DNA from: Farysia itapuensis
Taxonomy: Eukaryota; Basidiomycota; Ustilaginomycetes; Ustilaginales; Ustilaginaceae
Length of the DNA stretch: 64,000 nt
NCBI GenBank assembly: GCA_023212645.1
Contig: JALBYC010000031.1
Location: 62,001-126,000 of the forward strand
Reading direction: 5' to 3'
Shown in pieces: positions 47,864 to 59,700 of this stretch. Within the stretch, counting starts at the first letter, position 1. Every line of letters begins with the position of its first letter. Position numbers and translations under genes: made by a program. Below the pieces are notes generated by a model that was not told where the DNA came from, made no database searches, and was given only the letters and a program-made list of their open reading frames with translations.

Positions 47864-49615
47864 CTATCGCCAGCTGGCAGAGACAAGCTTCGCTACCGTA
47901 TGTAGGGCATAGTACTTGACGTTGGCATCTGGATGGGACATGAGGTCCATGATCCGTGCCTTTGCGCCAAGGTCGCCGACTCGCTTCTTGCCCTGCTCGA
48001 AAAAGTGCACAAAGTTGCCCATGTCGGAGCAGGCTACAGCCAGCGTAACCGGATCGTTGGATTCGTCTAGAATGGCGACAAGTTGCTTTAGAGCTTTGGC
48101 ATCTTCTTCCACCAATTTGGGAGCATGGGTTCTCCAGAAGTCAAGCTCGTGAACCGGGCTCTCAAACGTCAGACTACCGGAAGAAAGTTCCGAAAGGTAT
48201 TCGTCGTAGGTCGTCATACCACGAAGCCTTTGAGCCAAATCTTCTCTAATATATTGCAGATCGTCTTCAATCTCTTCGTCAGACCATTTACGTGACAAGA
48301 GATTTTCGCAGAGTGGCAGACACCTGCTACCCAGCATTGCAGAAGCGTTAGCATCCGGTGCTTTGGCTAGCAGGTTCCGCAGTGTTGCCACCGTGACACG
48401 AGTCACTTTCTCCTTGACAGCGTTCCGTGCTACATCCACGAGTACGGGAATCAAGCCTGTCTTGATGTTGATCTCTTCCGCGATCTCGCGACGGAAGCTC
48501 AGAAGCCAGAAGCAAAGTACAACTTGGTACACAAGCTGCGTGCTAGCCCTGCTTGTGCCGCCGTTCGCGTTGTTCATGATACTCGCAACCAATGTTGACG
48601 CGCCACTGCTGGAAGCACCTTGACGGGAGGGCGTGGCCGAACCGGATCCTGCTGGCGAGTTGACGCTGGAGCTGAACGCAGAGCCGGCAGGCACGTTGCT
48701 CAGTCGCAGAATTTGAGTCAATTCCGACATGATCCCCCTGTCAATGTCAAGGGACGATGTTTGCTCTTCTGACGAACCCTCGTCTTGTTTCTTGTCCTGC
48801 GTGGGTTTTGTGACACCCATCTTTTCAACTTCAGCTTCCCATATACGTTCGCGGAATGTTTGAGTTCGCAACAGGGCTTCGAGCAAAACCAGCGCGATCT
48901 CAGGGCCGTTGCCTTCTGCAAAGTCCGGGGACGATCGGCGCAGTGCTGGCGCACTCGAGGTGGGGCCAGTACGCGATGACTGCTGCTGATTTGTTGCCTG
49001 AATCTTGTTGGTTGCACCGCGAAGGAGAGAGGAAAGGAAGCTAAGCAGGCGGGGAAGCACCTTTGCAGGCGGGTCGGGAAGCGAATGATCCGAGGTGGAG
49101 CCGACGAGCAACAAGGTGAGAAAGTGAGCCGATTTCATTTGAACGAAGTCATCTGGCACATCGAGCAATTTGACGAACGGTCTCCATGGAAAGCCAAGCC
49201 CATCTTGTTCTTCTTGACCGTCAAAAGAAAGGAACAGCTTGATCCGATCATCATGATCTACCAAGATGTCATCAATCAAGACCAAGATCTGCTGCAGAGT
49301 GTCAGTGCGACTAAGCTTCGAAAGTAGCCTAAGGTAAAGGGAGACATATCCATCCCCCTGCTCCTCGAAAAGGGAGTCGAGCTTAGAACGATTCTGCCCG
49401 ACAATGATAGCATCGACGCTCTTGATCATTTTGAGCTCGTCGGCGCTTAGCAAGTCGGCCCGATGGTAGCCTTCCCAAGGGATGGGTCTGGAGCGAATAC
49501 GTTGCGTGAGCTCCTGAATCCACCTGTTGGTCAAGTAGACAAGCGGAGGCGACTCAAGTGCAGCCGCCTCCTTCTTGGGACCAGCATCTTGCTTTGAGGA
49601 TGAGCCCGACATCAT
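47864..49615 (-). CDS. VMA13: V-ATPase subunit H
   Basis: Single exon, 583 aa from ATG 49615 (MMSGSSSKQD; the second Met at 49612 is equally possible). It has an N-terminal armadillo-like region (LTNRWIQELTQRIRSRPIPWEGYHRA is a subunit H hallmark; IKLFLSFDGQEEQDGLGFPWRPFVKLL) and the C-terminal signature DLGNFVHF-like DMGNFVHFFEQGKKRVGDLGAK and PDANVKYYALHTVAKLV. A Ser/Gly-rich loop of about 100 residues in the middle explains the extra length over yeast Vma13 (478 aa). Subunit H couples V1 to Vo and blocks ATPase in free V1. Confidence 0.93.
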   Translation of the reverse strand: MMSGSSSKQDAGPKKEAAALESPPLVYLTNRWIQELTQRIRSRPIPWEGYHRADLLSADELKMIKSVDAIIVGQNRSKLDSLFEEQGDGYVSLYLRLLSKLSRTDTLQQILVLIDDILVDHDDRIKLFLSFDGQEEQDGLGFPWRPFVKLLDVPDDFVQMKSAHFLTLLLVGSTSDHSLPDPPAKVLPRLLSFLSSLLRGATNKIQATNQQQSSRTGPTSSAPALRRSSPDFAEGNGPEIALVLLEALLRTQTFRERIWEAEVEKMGVTKPTQDKKQDEGSSEEQTSSLDIDRGIMSELTQILRLSNVPAGSAFSSSVNSPAGSGSATPSRQGASSSGASTLVASIMNNANGGTSRASTQLVYQVVLCFWLLSFRREIAEEINIKTGLIPVLVDVARNAVKEKVTRVTVATLRNLLAKAPDANASAMLGSRCLPLCENLLSRKWSDEEIEDDLQYIREDLAQRLRGMTTYDEYLSELSSGSLTFESPVHELDFWRTHAPKLVEEDAKALKQLVAILDESNDPVTLAVACSDMGNFVHFFEQGKKRVGDLGAKARIMDLMSHPDANVKYYALHTVAKLVSASWR

Positions 49616-49926
49616 GTCAGGGTCACAAACCGAGATGCAGAGCCACAAGGAGGGTAGTTGTATCGATGGGTGTAGACCAGAGATTGATATCAAAATCACG
49701 AATGGTCAGTGGGTGGCCCGTACGCTGACCCCTCAAGGTTTGTATTCTGGCTCTTGGGCAATAGTAAACTGTGTTAAGCGGTTAGGGGACTTACAAATGT
49801 CATGTCAAATTTTCTCGCGCGATTGAATCATCCGTGGTGCTGGTGCAGCAAGAAGAAAAGTTGGAAAACTTGGTGCCTCTCAACTTGGAGCAGACCACAT
49901 CGATTCGCACTTGAGGTGTCCAGGAC
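49616..49926. other. Divergent promoter VMA13/mL46
   Basis: A 311-bp region between two divergent starts. No distinct element could be identified. Confidence 0.5.
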
Positions 49927-50963
49927 ATGTCTGCAAGGAAAGCTGCTTCGAGTCTGTTGCGCGGGGGTCCATCGCGGCGCTACTTGCATTCCTCCATCGC
50001 ACGTCGTGATGCTGTGACCTCGACTACAGAATCACAAGCAGCTTCTCCACCCTCATTCTCGACAGCCACATCTGGATCGACATTGTCGTCGACTACAGCT
50101 TCCAGCTCGAACTTTGCAACAAAGGCTGAAGCCACAAGGTCGACAAAGAGTACCGCAACAGTGTTTGGCTCGCTCATCCTGTCCCGCTTACCTGTCATCC
50201 TGCGCGAGCCGAGTACCTTTGAAAAGGCATACTTTAACTACAATCAGCGACTATCTGAAGCGTTACAACAGCCTTTCGCAAGGGACTTCTATTTCAAGAA
50301 AGGATCAGCGACAGAAACGCAATTTAACGAGGACCAGGCGAAATTGTCGCTAGGTTTCACCGACTACAATAAGCCGGTGAAAAAGGCGAAGGGCAAAGAC
50401 GTGGATGACACATCATCGACGTCAGAATCCCATCGCGGCGTGGAAGGTGTTACGGAAACGCGACCCTTGCCGCGAACAACGAAAGCAGACGAAACAAACG
50501 ATGTGAGCAGTCTGGAAAGGAAGCTAGACAGAACTTTGTACCTGGTCGTCAAATCGAAAGACTCCTCCTCGTGGAAATTTCCATCCAAGGCCCTCGACGT
50601 GAAACCAAGAGAGAGCCTCCATCGTGTAAGTCTCGAGACCGCTGACAGAAGAGTGTAGTCTGCTGACCCGAGTCATGTTCCACTGTACTGCAGGCGGCGT
50701 CTAAGGCTGTGACAAGCTCACTCGGAGAGGATATGGACATTTGGATGGTATCACATCTACCGCTTGGGCTCCACACGCCTGCTGAAAACGAAAAGGTCTT
50801 CTTCCTCAGTGCCCACATCCTTGCTGGAAGTCCTCAGCTAGCCAAGGATAATGGCGACATCGCCGACTTTCGATGGCTGACTCGGGAAGAGATCCAGCAA
50901 TTGCTACACGACTCGAACAGCGGCGACTACTGGCAAAGCGTCGATGACTTCCTCGATCCTTGA
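49927..50963 (+). CDS. MRPL46: Mitochondrial large-subunit ribosomal protein mL46
   Basis: Two exons: 49927-50625 and 50694-50963, with a 68-bp intron. The product is 322 aa. A basic Ser/Arg-rich presequence (MSARKAASSLLRGGPSRRYLH) is followed by a Ser/Thr-rich linker. The mL46 domain begins at GSLILSRLPVILREPSTFE with FNYNQRL and continues through the Nudix-like fold (LDRTLYLVVKS, SSWKFPSKALD, LHRAASKAV across the splice, VFFLSAHIL, DFRWLTREE). The Nudix catalytic box is absent, as expected for mL46 (yeast Mrpl17). Function: structural protein of the mitoribosomal central protuberance. Confidence 0.88.
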
Positions 50964-51722
50964 GAGCGGTTTGGCATCACAATGAAATATGACGATGAGC
51001 TTTGGCAAAGCGCCAAAGCAAAAACAGCAAATGCAGCAAAATGCTGTGGTGTAAATTGTTAGGCTGATAGAAAGCGCAACTGGCTTTGCGGGCAAGCATC
51101 GTGGCTTGGTGGCGGCGACTGAAATGCCAAGGAGGGAACAAAAGGTCCGACTGTGGAATTAATCGCATGTGCGTGCGACAGGCCGTTCTGACTTCCGAGT
51201 GCCTGGGAAATGCCAAACGGTGATCGAAAACATGTCAGTCGAGGATTTTAGCTCCGATCCCGCATGACTCGCTAAGGATGGCAGGCTTACATGCAGGGTG
51301 TAATGAAGAAAGGCGAGCTTGAGCTTAGGTTGCCGTGGACTACAATCGGGGCTTGGGTCGGATTGCCTTCCACGTCGGCATGACGGAAAGGTGCAATCTC
51401 AGCTGCTGCACGCTGCTGCATGAATGCGTGTGATTGGATCTAGCGAGGCGTCGCAGTGTGTTCGTCGCGCGGCGCCCGTGGCTCCGCTCGCATCCAGACT
51501 TCTGTTGGTCAGGCCGGTCAGGGCCCGCAGGTGTACCAATTATTGGATGCGATTCGGTTGCATTCCAATTTGGCTCACAATCTCATTTTTCGCTGCGCTT
51601 TGACTTCGTTGGCTTCCTAATGTGAATACACGCTCTCAACGCACGTCTCTCTTCCATCCACCACTCCATCTGTCCTGTCACGACAACGTGGAGTCTGTCG
51701 CGACGGCTCACTGTTCCACATC
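50964..51722. other. Promoter and leader region of the SSN6 gene
   Basis: About 760 bp without a gene. Pyrimidine-rich DNA near 51640-51710 just upstream of the ATG looks like a transcription start zone. No other element is recognised. Confidence 0.5.
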
Positions 51723-54700
51723 ATGCCGCCTTCGCGACACTCGAGTCACGTCGTTTCGCACTACCCGCATCCTGGCCCACGCGACATGCATCATGGTGGC
51801 CCACCCCCCGTGAGTGCCTCGGGTCCGCACCATCCTCATTCCTCGTATTCCCATTCCATGGGCCCACCTCCTGGTCTGCCAACACATGCGCTCAATGGCA
51901 ACATGGCTGGTCCTCCTTCGGGCGGTCAGGCCGGTCCTCCTCCGCGAATGATGATGATGATGGACGGTCCAGGTGGAGCCCCGAATACAGCACCCCACAT
52001 TCCTCGCTCCTCGTCTGCTCAAAGTCACATCATGGATGCTTCTGGACCCCCTTCCGCATCATCGCCCGCCGTGCAGAAACTGGCGCTCGCGAATGAGTCA
52101 GCATGGGTGTCTGTAGGCTCAACCGCCGAAGCCATGGAGGATTACGAACGCGCGCTTGCTGCTTATGAAACCGCCTTGCGACACAATTCTTATTCCGTCC
52201 CTGCGCTTAGCGCCATCGCTGGCGTTCACCGCACCCTCGACAATTTTGAGAAAGCTGTTGCCTACTTTCAACGCGTTCTCGACATTGTTCCCGAAAATGG
52301 CGACACATGGGGCTCGATGGGCCACTGCTATCTCATGATGGATGACCTGCAACGCGCATACACCGCCTACCAGCAAGCTCTGTATCATTTGCCGAATCCT
52401 AAAGAGCCAAAGTTGTGGTATGGCATTGGCATCCTGTATGATCGATACGGCAGTCTGGAGCATGCAGAAGAGGCATTTGCCAGTGTGGTCAGAATGGACC
52501 CAAACTATGAAAAGGCAAACGAAATCTACTTCCGACTTGGGATCATCTACAAACAGCAGAACAAGTTTCCTGCCAGTCTCGAATGCTTTCGCTATATCCT
52601 AAACAACCCTCCTCGCCCCTTGACCGAGATCGACATCTGGTTCCAGATCGGCCACGTGTACGAGCAGCAAAAGGAATTCAATGCCGCCAAGGAAGCATAT
52701 GAGCGAGTTCTCGCCGAGAACCCGAACCACGCTAAAGTGCTCCAGCAGCTCGGCTGGTTGTACCATCTCTCGAATGCAGGATTCAACAACCAAGAACGCG
52801 CCATTCAGTTCTTGACCAAAAGTCTTGAATCTGACCCAAATGATTCACAAAGCTGGTATCTCCTGGGCCGGGCCTATATGGCTGATCAGAACTACAACAA
52901 GGCATACGAGGCATATCAGCAAGCAGTCTATCGAGATGGCAAGAATCCCACCTTTTGGTGCTCTATTGGGGTGCTCTATTACCAGATCAACCAGTACAGA
53001 GATGCACTAGACGCCTATTCTCGTGCTATACGCTTGAACCCGTACATCTCCGAGGTATGGTTTGACCTTGGCAGTCTCTATGAGGCTTGCAACAACCAGA
53101 TCGGAGATGCTATACACGCTTATGAACGAGCTGCGGATTTGGATCCTGACAATCCGCAAATTCAGCAACGCCTCACACTTCTCCGCAATGTAGAAGCGAA
53201 GGGCATCGAACCTCCCGAAGCGCCTGTACCCCAAGACGTTCACCCAACAGCGTACGCCAACAATAATGGCATGGCTCCCGGCCCCCCCACGCATCTTGGA
53301 GGTGGCCCTTCCTCCTACACACCATCTTCGATCGGCGGGCCACAACTTGCTGGCACGACAGGACCACGTGGTGGAGAAATGGTCGATCGAGATCTTCCAG
53401 GACCGGGTCATCTGTCGCAGGCCCCCTCGCCACCTTTCCGTGGAGGAGGCCCGCCAGGTCTGGATGGACGAAGATCTCGAGGTCCACCACCTGGAACTCT
53501 TGCACCTGGGCCGAGCGGGCATGGCGGTCCCGATGGGCCCCACCGTGGTTACGCTCATTCACGTGGCCCTTCGCCTGCACCTCGGACAGATTCGTATGGA
53601 CGCAAGCTTGGTTCACCTCCCCGCCGCACTCCACCTCCGCATCGTCCGGACGCACAAGACATTCACGGTCACAACTACCGAGGGCTGCCTCCGGGAAGCG
53701 GTGGTCCTCCTGTAGATCCATATGGTCGACCAATGGGCGGACATCTGTCTGACCGTGAAAGAGATATCGAGTGGGAACGAGAGCGCGAGCGTGCCTCTCG
53801 TGGGTATGCTGGTGGACGAGTCACGCCAAAAAATGAGCCGAGCTACGCGCGCTCGCAGCAAGGAAGCAATGCACCTTCACCTGCTTTTGGACGACCTCCT
53901 GTGTATGAGCGAGATGACGGCCGCGAATACTACAGCCGAAACAACGGTGGTGGCGCATACGAGCCAAGTGCGGCAGGACGCTACGAGGAGCGGGGCCCGC
54001 CCTTTGAGTCAGAGCGTGACTATTCACAGCAGCGCAGCGCACGCTACGAATCCTATGCCGACGAAGCTGCCGGTAGAACGTCACGACCAGCCACGGCACC
54101 TCGTGGGCCAACACCCGACATCGATAGAGCCCGCGCAGCGGAAGACCCTCGCAGCGGGGGCGCGGCCAACACCAGCGTCAATAGCTCGTCCGGCAAGTCC
54201 CGTCGAGCCCCAAAGGGCAAGGAGGATCTCGATGCTTCGGGGGCGCCTGTGTCTCCTGTCCCCTCAGCTGCGGGCAAAAAAACAAAAGGTTCTCGAGCGA
54301 GTTCGCCGTGGTCAAGCAAGATGGCGAGTGCCTCCACCAAGACTGGACGCGCTGAAGGCAAGGGACCAACAATTTCCTCCGGTCCGAGCAAAAAGACCTC
54401 TTCGACCCCGCTGAAAGGGCGAGAGGACAAAGTCGGCTCGCCCACGGGTCCAGCGGCGCAACAGCGGGATACTTCGCCAGTCAGCTCGGAAGGCAGCAAC
54501 GAACCTCTCGCAGCGCGTGGCCCACCCTCTCGTGTGGTCGACGAAGACTACGATGAAGGTGCGGCCGATGCTCTTATGGGTCTGGCCGGAGCTGCTTCGG
54601 CATCTGCTCCACAGGCTACCGGAGACCCAGGCCAGAGTCCAGAGAAGCGCAGCGACAGCTTGCTGGGCAAGCGTCCGTTTGCAGATGAAAGTGCAGCCTC

Positions 54701-55208
54701 TCCCATTGAAGAGCCGTCCAAGAGATCCAAAAATGGCGCCGCGCCAGATGAGTCAGGCTCAGCTGACGACAACGCAAACGTAACAGACATGGCTACAAAC
54801 AGCGATCCTAACGACAATGGCAGCTCTACCACTGCGGCTGCAAAAGGGGACGCTAGTGCTAAGCATCCTGCACCGGATGAGAACTCAAACACGGCGAAGA
54901 CGGTTGAGGAACACCCGGCTACTACAAGTAAGGAAGCGAGCCCACCTCCCAACACTAGCCAGGCCAGCGAAGTGGTAGAGTCGAACAGCCCAAAAAAGGA
55001 TGCCGAGGCGCAGCAACCTACCCCTGCTCCTGTCCTGTCCACTCCCAAGATGGTTGAAGATGAGAGCAAGGAAGAGGAAGAGGGCCAGATCAACGAAGAC
55101 ACACCCGATGTTAGCATGAAAGGTCCGGAAGACACCCCTGCGGATCCTACATCCGAATCTGCCAAGGCAGCCGAAACTCAGGGTAATGATCAGACGGCTA
55201 GTAATTGA
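51723..55208 (+). CDS. CYC8: General transcriptional corepressor Ssn6/Cyc8 (TPR protein)
   Basis: Single exon, 1161 aa, ATG at 51723. A Pro/His/Gly-rich N-terminus is followed at about 128-487 by roughly ten TPRs. Examples are ALAAYETALRHNSYSVPALS, KAVAYFQRVLDIVPENGDTW, LQRAYTAYQQALYHLPNP, LWYGIGILYDRYGSLEHAE, SWYLLGRAYMADQNYNKAYE and the strongly conserved PTFWCSIGVLYYQINQYRDA. The order and spacing are those of Ssn6/Cyc8. The remaining 670 residues are Pro/Gly/Ser/Arg-rich, then Lys/Ser/Glu-rich, and predicted disordered. Ssn6 binds Tup1 through TPRs 1-3 and is recruited by sequence-specific factors to repress genes in the nucleus. The domain assignment is firm; the tail is not alignable by eye. 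Confidence 0.93.
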   Translation: MPPSRHSSHVVSHYPHPGPRDMHHGGPPPVSASGPHHPHSSYSHSMGPPPGLPTHALNGNMAGPPSGGQAGPPPRMMMMMDGPGGAPNTAPHIPRSSSAQSHIMDASGPPSASSPAVQKLALANESAWVSVGSTAEAMEDYERALAAYETALRHNSYSVPALSAIAGVHRTLDNFEKAVAYFQRVLDIVPENGDTWGSMGHCYLMMDDLQRAYTAYQQALYHLPNPKEPKLWYGIGILYDRYGSLEHAEEAFASVVRMDPNYEKANEIYFRLGIIYKQQNKFPASLECFRYILNNPPRPLTEIDIWFQIGHVYEQQKEFNAAKEAYERVLAENPNHAKVLQQLGWLYHLSNAGFNNQERAIQFLTKSLESDPNDSQSWYLLGRAYMADQNYNKAYEAYQQAVYRDGKNPTFWCSIGVLYYQINQYRDALDAYSRAIRLNPYISEVWFDLGSLYEACNNQIGDAIHAYERAADLDPDNPQIQQRLTLLRNVEAKGIEPPEAPVPQDVHPTAYANNNGMAPGPPTHLGGGPSSYTPSSIGGPQLAGTTGPRGGEMVDRDLPGPGHLSQAPSPPFRGGGPPGLDGRRSRGPPPGTLAPGPSGHGGPDGPHRGYAHSRGPSPAPRTDSYGRKLGSPPRRTPPPHRPDAQDIHGHNYRGLPPGSGGPPVDPYGRPMGGHLSDRERDIEWERERERASRGYAGGRVTPKNEPSYARSQQGSNAPSPAFGRPPVYERDDGREYYSRNNGGGAYEPSAAGRYEERGPPFESERDYSQQRSARYESYADEAAGRTSRPATAPRGPTPDIDRARAAEDPRSGGAANTSVNSSSGKSRRAPKGKEDLDASGAPVSPVPSAAGKKTKGSRASSPWSSKMASASTKTGRAEGKGPTISSGPSKKTSSTPLKGREDKVGSPTGPAAQQRDTSPVSSEGSNEPLAARGPPSRVVDEDYDEGAADALMGLAGAASASAPQATGDPGQSPEKRSDSLLGKRPFADESAASPIEEPSKRSKNGAAPDESGSADDNANVTDMATNSDPNDNGSSTTAAAKGDASAKHPAPDENSNTAKTVEEHPATTSKEASPPPNTSQASEVVESNSPKKDAEAQQPTPAPVLSTPKMVEDESKEEEEGQINEDTPDVSMKGPEDTPADPTSESAKAAETQGNDQTASN

Positions 55209-56770
55209 TGTATCACTGCCTCGCTCAGCAATACCAGCAAAGTAATTGATGTTGCAAGGCTCAGTAATGTGAGAAGAGATATGTATGGTGTGCTACGGGT
55301 TTGCGCGGTTGCGCGTGTTTGTATGCCTTTGTCAGATCGACAGATCGACAGATCAGCAAATTCGATCGGCACATCGGCAAAGAACAAACAGAAAGGCTCC
55401 GGGGCAGCCGCGTGCGTCACTTGACAGACGTCTGTCGCCGAGCACAGCCTTTGGGTCGTGCGATTCCGACAAAGTCGAGCGGAATCTGTAGTCCGGCGTT
55501 GACCCTCTCCCGTCTCTGCAGCCAGATAGAGGTCGATGCCAGAGCCAATTTCTTTGCGAGTAGTGCGACTCACAATGCCGAGCGTGTGACCGCCTCGGCA
55601 GCGTTGCGAAGGACTCACACTGCTGCGCAAAAAAAAGAAACGCGAGCGGCGCGCAATCGTCTGCCGAATTGTGATTCGAATCTTGACTTGGGCCTTGGGT
55701 CAGACGTGTTGCGTGTCACTTTTGCACCTGAAAAATGCACCGACCGGGCGAATCGTACCGCATCATCAATCTCGCTCTCGATGCTGCACCTGGCTGTTCG
55801 CTGACACCTGCCCCTTTATCCGAGCCAGAACCGCCCCCTGGCATGAAAGACAGCGGCGAGCAACGGCGATATCGTGTCCCTCGATCTTCTGAGCACACCC
55901 CATCCGCATGGACCGCCGCCCTGTTCCTTGTACACGAATAAACTTAGCAGATCCGCTTGTGCAGACGCAGTCAGTCAGTCTTTTGCTCTCCGTGGAATCC
56001 TCTAGCATCAGGATAGTAGCTCTGCTTGTGGAATGCCAAATTCAAAAGTTGCCTTTGCCCGGACCAAAATAACACTTTTTTGGCATTCTTGGCAGCCTGT
56101 GTGCGCTGTCGGCCCACTAAAAAGGGAAAAAGTGCGCACAGCTCCTTTATTCCAACACTTTCTCACACACTCATCTTACTTCTTAGAGCAGTCCTGGCTG
56201 TAGCTTTCGGTGACTGACGTCCATCTGATCGGCGAGCATCTTGGTCCACCTTTTGAAAATCACCTGTGCAGTCCTCCTCCCCCAAATCGAATTCAAGGCT
56301 CGAATCACCCGTGTTGGAAATTCAGAGCCAAACCAACACTTTGACCCCGAATCCAGCCGTGCGTGCGGCCTCATCTCAGCCTGCTCACATCACCACCACC
56401 ACCAACATCATCCTCTCATCCTCGTATTCATTGTCTCTTCTATCACGGCATACGTCTCTCGCTTGTCCGAACCGATCCTTGTCTCGGCATACAATCCCGA
56501 TTAGCACATCTTCTTCATCTTCGTAGATTCTCGCATCTTCTTCGACTCGGGGGCTGGTCTCCTCCTGCAACTCTCCAAACAGCATCAGCCTGTCACGATC
56601 CAGGCACTCGACCTGATCTGTATCAGTCTCTAGGCATCCCTCCGGATAGATTGCTACCAGGTAAGTGTTCTTGCGTCTCCCTCGCTCTTCTCCGCGACTG
56701 TCTTCAAGACTTTCGTCCAGCATCCTACCTTCGCTTGTTCGAGAAATACCTGTGGTTTGGCCTGCAACAG
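55209..56770. other. Long intergenic region and probable leader of the Bni4-like gene
   Basis: About 1.56 kb. It holds a short tandem repeat at 55333-55356, A- and T-rich spots near 55627 and 56070, and pyrimidine-rich DNA from 56390. A GTAAGT at 56661 with a CAG ending at 56770 would make a 110-bp leader intron directly before the ATG at 56771. Short frames here look random. Confidence 0.45.
55333..55356. repeat. Tandem 8-bp repeat (CAGATCGA)
   Basis: Two exact CAGATCGA units are followed by CAGATCAG. It is a minor simple repeat in an intergenic region. Confidence 0.7.
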
Positions 56771-59700
56771 ATGACTGACAGCGAGGTTTGCTCCCAAAAG
56801 TCGATGGCGGTCTCTTTGGCGCTCAACTGGACACCACCCTCTTCCTCCCCGCTTCTAGACGAGCCACAGAGTAGCCATCAGAGCTGCAGTTCGCGTGACA
56901 CAGGTTTGTCTCCTCCCCCAGCGCGGAACCGCCAGTCTTCCACTCCCTCACCAACGGGCCCTTCTCAAGCGCTTGACCGTTCCAACCAGCTGTACTCATC
57001 GGAAAACTCGGCAAAGTCCGAACAGTACACAAGCTCAGCACCGTTAGCTTCGTCCACAACCTCTTCCACGTTTCCTCAGGCTTCATCACTCGCTACTTAC
57101 ACTACAAATCCACCGATGTTTGGGAGTCAGTTCCACCCCCAGCCATTCGGGCAATCCACGCCCGGCTACTTCATGCCGTCACAGCATCAGCAGCAGCAAC
57201 ATCAGCTGCATCAGCAGCAACAGCAACACAGTCAATTTGCCTGGATGCAGTACCAGCAAATGCTTCAAGCACAGGCTCATCAATTCTATGCTCAACAACA
57301 CCAGCAGCACCAGCAGTGGCCAAACGCTACGCAAAGTGACGTACTTCAAGCCGATGGCCGTAGGCGCACGTCGTCCACTCCTCAGCGGCCCCATCCTATC
57401 ACCTACAATGACACCTTCAGGCGAGAAAACTCTCAGGCGCAGGCGTCCTTTCCTAGTGCATCGCATCAAAGCGGTGCATTTCAGGCAGGTCAGATGCGAA
57501 ACAGTGCTAGTCAACCCAGCGGACTGGCGCAATTTGGCCAGATCTCGCAGCCAGTGTATTCGAGTCCCGCTTCCGTCCCCTCCGCAGCTGGCTTTCACCC
57601 TTATCGTAGATCCCAGAGGAGCCAAGATCTCGGATCGCCCGGGCAGCCTACAACCACTACCTCTGTCGTGCCTATGAGCCATGTGTCTGCGCTCAACAAT
57701 CAGGATGCACGAAGTCGAACCTCAAGCAACAATTCCAATTCTTCCTCTAGGGACATTCTGGCTGCAACAGAGCGAAAGCGTGGCATCTCCCCGTCCCCGT
57801 CTGCTCCGTCGCTGACAAGCAGCTCTGCCGCCAAAGTCTCAACCCCTGCGTCACAAGCTGGTTTGAGTCATCTGCGAGGCGCTCCACCAAGGTCGAATAG
57901 TCAATCCTCGGTGACTTCCAACGCCTCGAGTCGCGCTGCGACCGTCACCGCACCGCCTTCGCATCAACGATCCAACTCCAATGCCTCGATCACTTCCACT
58001 TCGGCACAACGTTCCGGCGCTGTAGCTGGTCCCGCAAAGAAACCATCGCCGCTATCGCGTCAGACAGGAAAGGACGACGACCGAGAAGCCGTCTACGGTG
58101 GCAGTGACGACGAGGAAAGGGTAAACGGAGGAAGATCCTCACCAATGTTTGGCCACTCGACAAAGTCGAAGAAGACTGGCTTGTCCAGCAAGCTGCGTAA
58201 AGCCCTGTCGTTCTCGAGCATGAAGGAGCTACCTTCGAGCGAGCAAGCTCCCGCTGTTAACAGACCTGGCGTCGGACGACAGCTGGGCGGGCTTGCTAAC
58301 TCCTCGGGCGAGACTCATGCTTCTACGGGCTCGACACAATCTTCATCCCCACCTCGTACACCAGAAAATGGTGTTGCCCTTTCAAGTTCATCTGCCGCTT
58401 CAATTTCATCTCGCAGAGGAGCGAAGCCTCCCTTGACTGGTAACAACGAGACCAAAAAAAGCATCTTTAACCGCAAGATGAACTCTTCAAGCGATAACCT
58501 TTCCATCTCCTCCACTGTCTCGAGCGCCTCCGTAATGCTGCGAAAGGTAGGGAACCTCGGCAAGTTGGCGCGTCGGCATTCGCTCATGGGCTTAACCAAC
58601 ATGTTTAACAAGGACAAAGAGCGTGATGGAACAGATGGAATCTCCAACGCCAGCTTCACATCGCTTCCTTTGGCTTCGGACGACGCTCCGATCAACAGCA
58701 GTCAGAATATGCTCAAGAGCAAGAAGAGTACTCCTGCATCGGCTGCTATCACACATGCCACCGTCGAACTCGAAAATTCCCGACCCACAGAAGGCGGTAT
58801 GACGCCCGCGGCTTCTTATGTTCGACAGCATCAGATCCAGATGCAAGCGCAAGCAGAGCTTGAACAAAAGGCCGCACGCGAGCGAGCAGAAACCGACGCG
58901 AAAGCTCGCGAGACGGGAGAAAACCGTCAACGTATGATTGAAAAGGAAAAAGAAAGACTCAAGACTAAGCGAGGATGGAGGAAGAAGTTTGGCAGTAGTG
59001 GAAGTGTCAGCTCAGTTCAGTCTGATGCACCGACCGGACTCGAATTCGCTCAAACTGGCCGCGAGAACTCTATCGATCAGCAGCACATCGGTGGCTGGCA
59101 TAGTGACGCAGGAGCAGCTGCCGAAGGCGGGGTCAGTCAGTCGCACATCGAAGATGGCTTCGAAAACTCATTCGACCAAGGTCTCTTGGAGCGCCCACAC
59201 ATGCCTGCAGCTGGAGCAATTGGAGACGGCGAATCGGGCGACGAAGCCGAGACAGAAAGCCTTCGTCACTGGGGTGAGGGCATCGAACGCTCCAGGGCCA
59301 GTGCTGCCCAATTCAGTAACTACAAGGGCATCCTCAAGAGGACGGCGTCCAATCCTGATCTAATGATCAACGAGAGTTTCGAAAGGCCATTTGCCGGTCG
59401 AACCCGAGCCAGTTCCTTCGATGCACCCTTAGCAAGTCCATCGCATAGCGTCTCAACTATGACGCATGTCTCCAGTAACACCGCGGGAGTTGCGCGACTG
59501 GATGGGGTGGCAGCCAAGGCAGACTCTACTTCATCTCGTCTGGACTATGAGAGGTCTGCGTCGCCGATCTCGATTCAGCATAGCGGCTCGGCTCTTGGTC
59601 ACCACTCGAACTCGTCGATGCCGACACTGTCCATGCTCATGACGGACGGAACAGATGCAGAGCCAGGTACGCAAAGATCTGTCACTGCCCCCGTGCAGGG

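Noticed and set aside
55665..55690. GATTCGAATC resembling a tRNA B box
   Set aside because: No matching A box, acceptor stem or anticodon arm at the right distance; not a tRNA gene.
55301..55804. Plus-strand frame of 167 codons downstream of the SSN6 gene
   Set aside because: No ATG at its start, repeat-derived sequence and no protein-like pattern.
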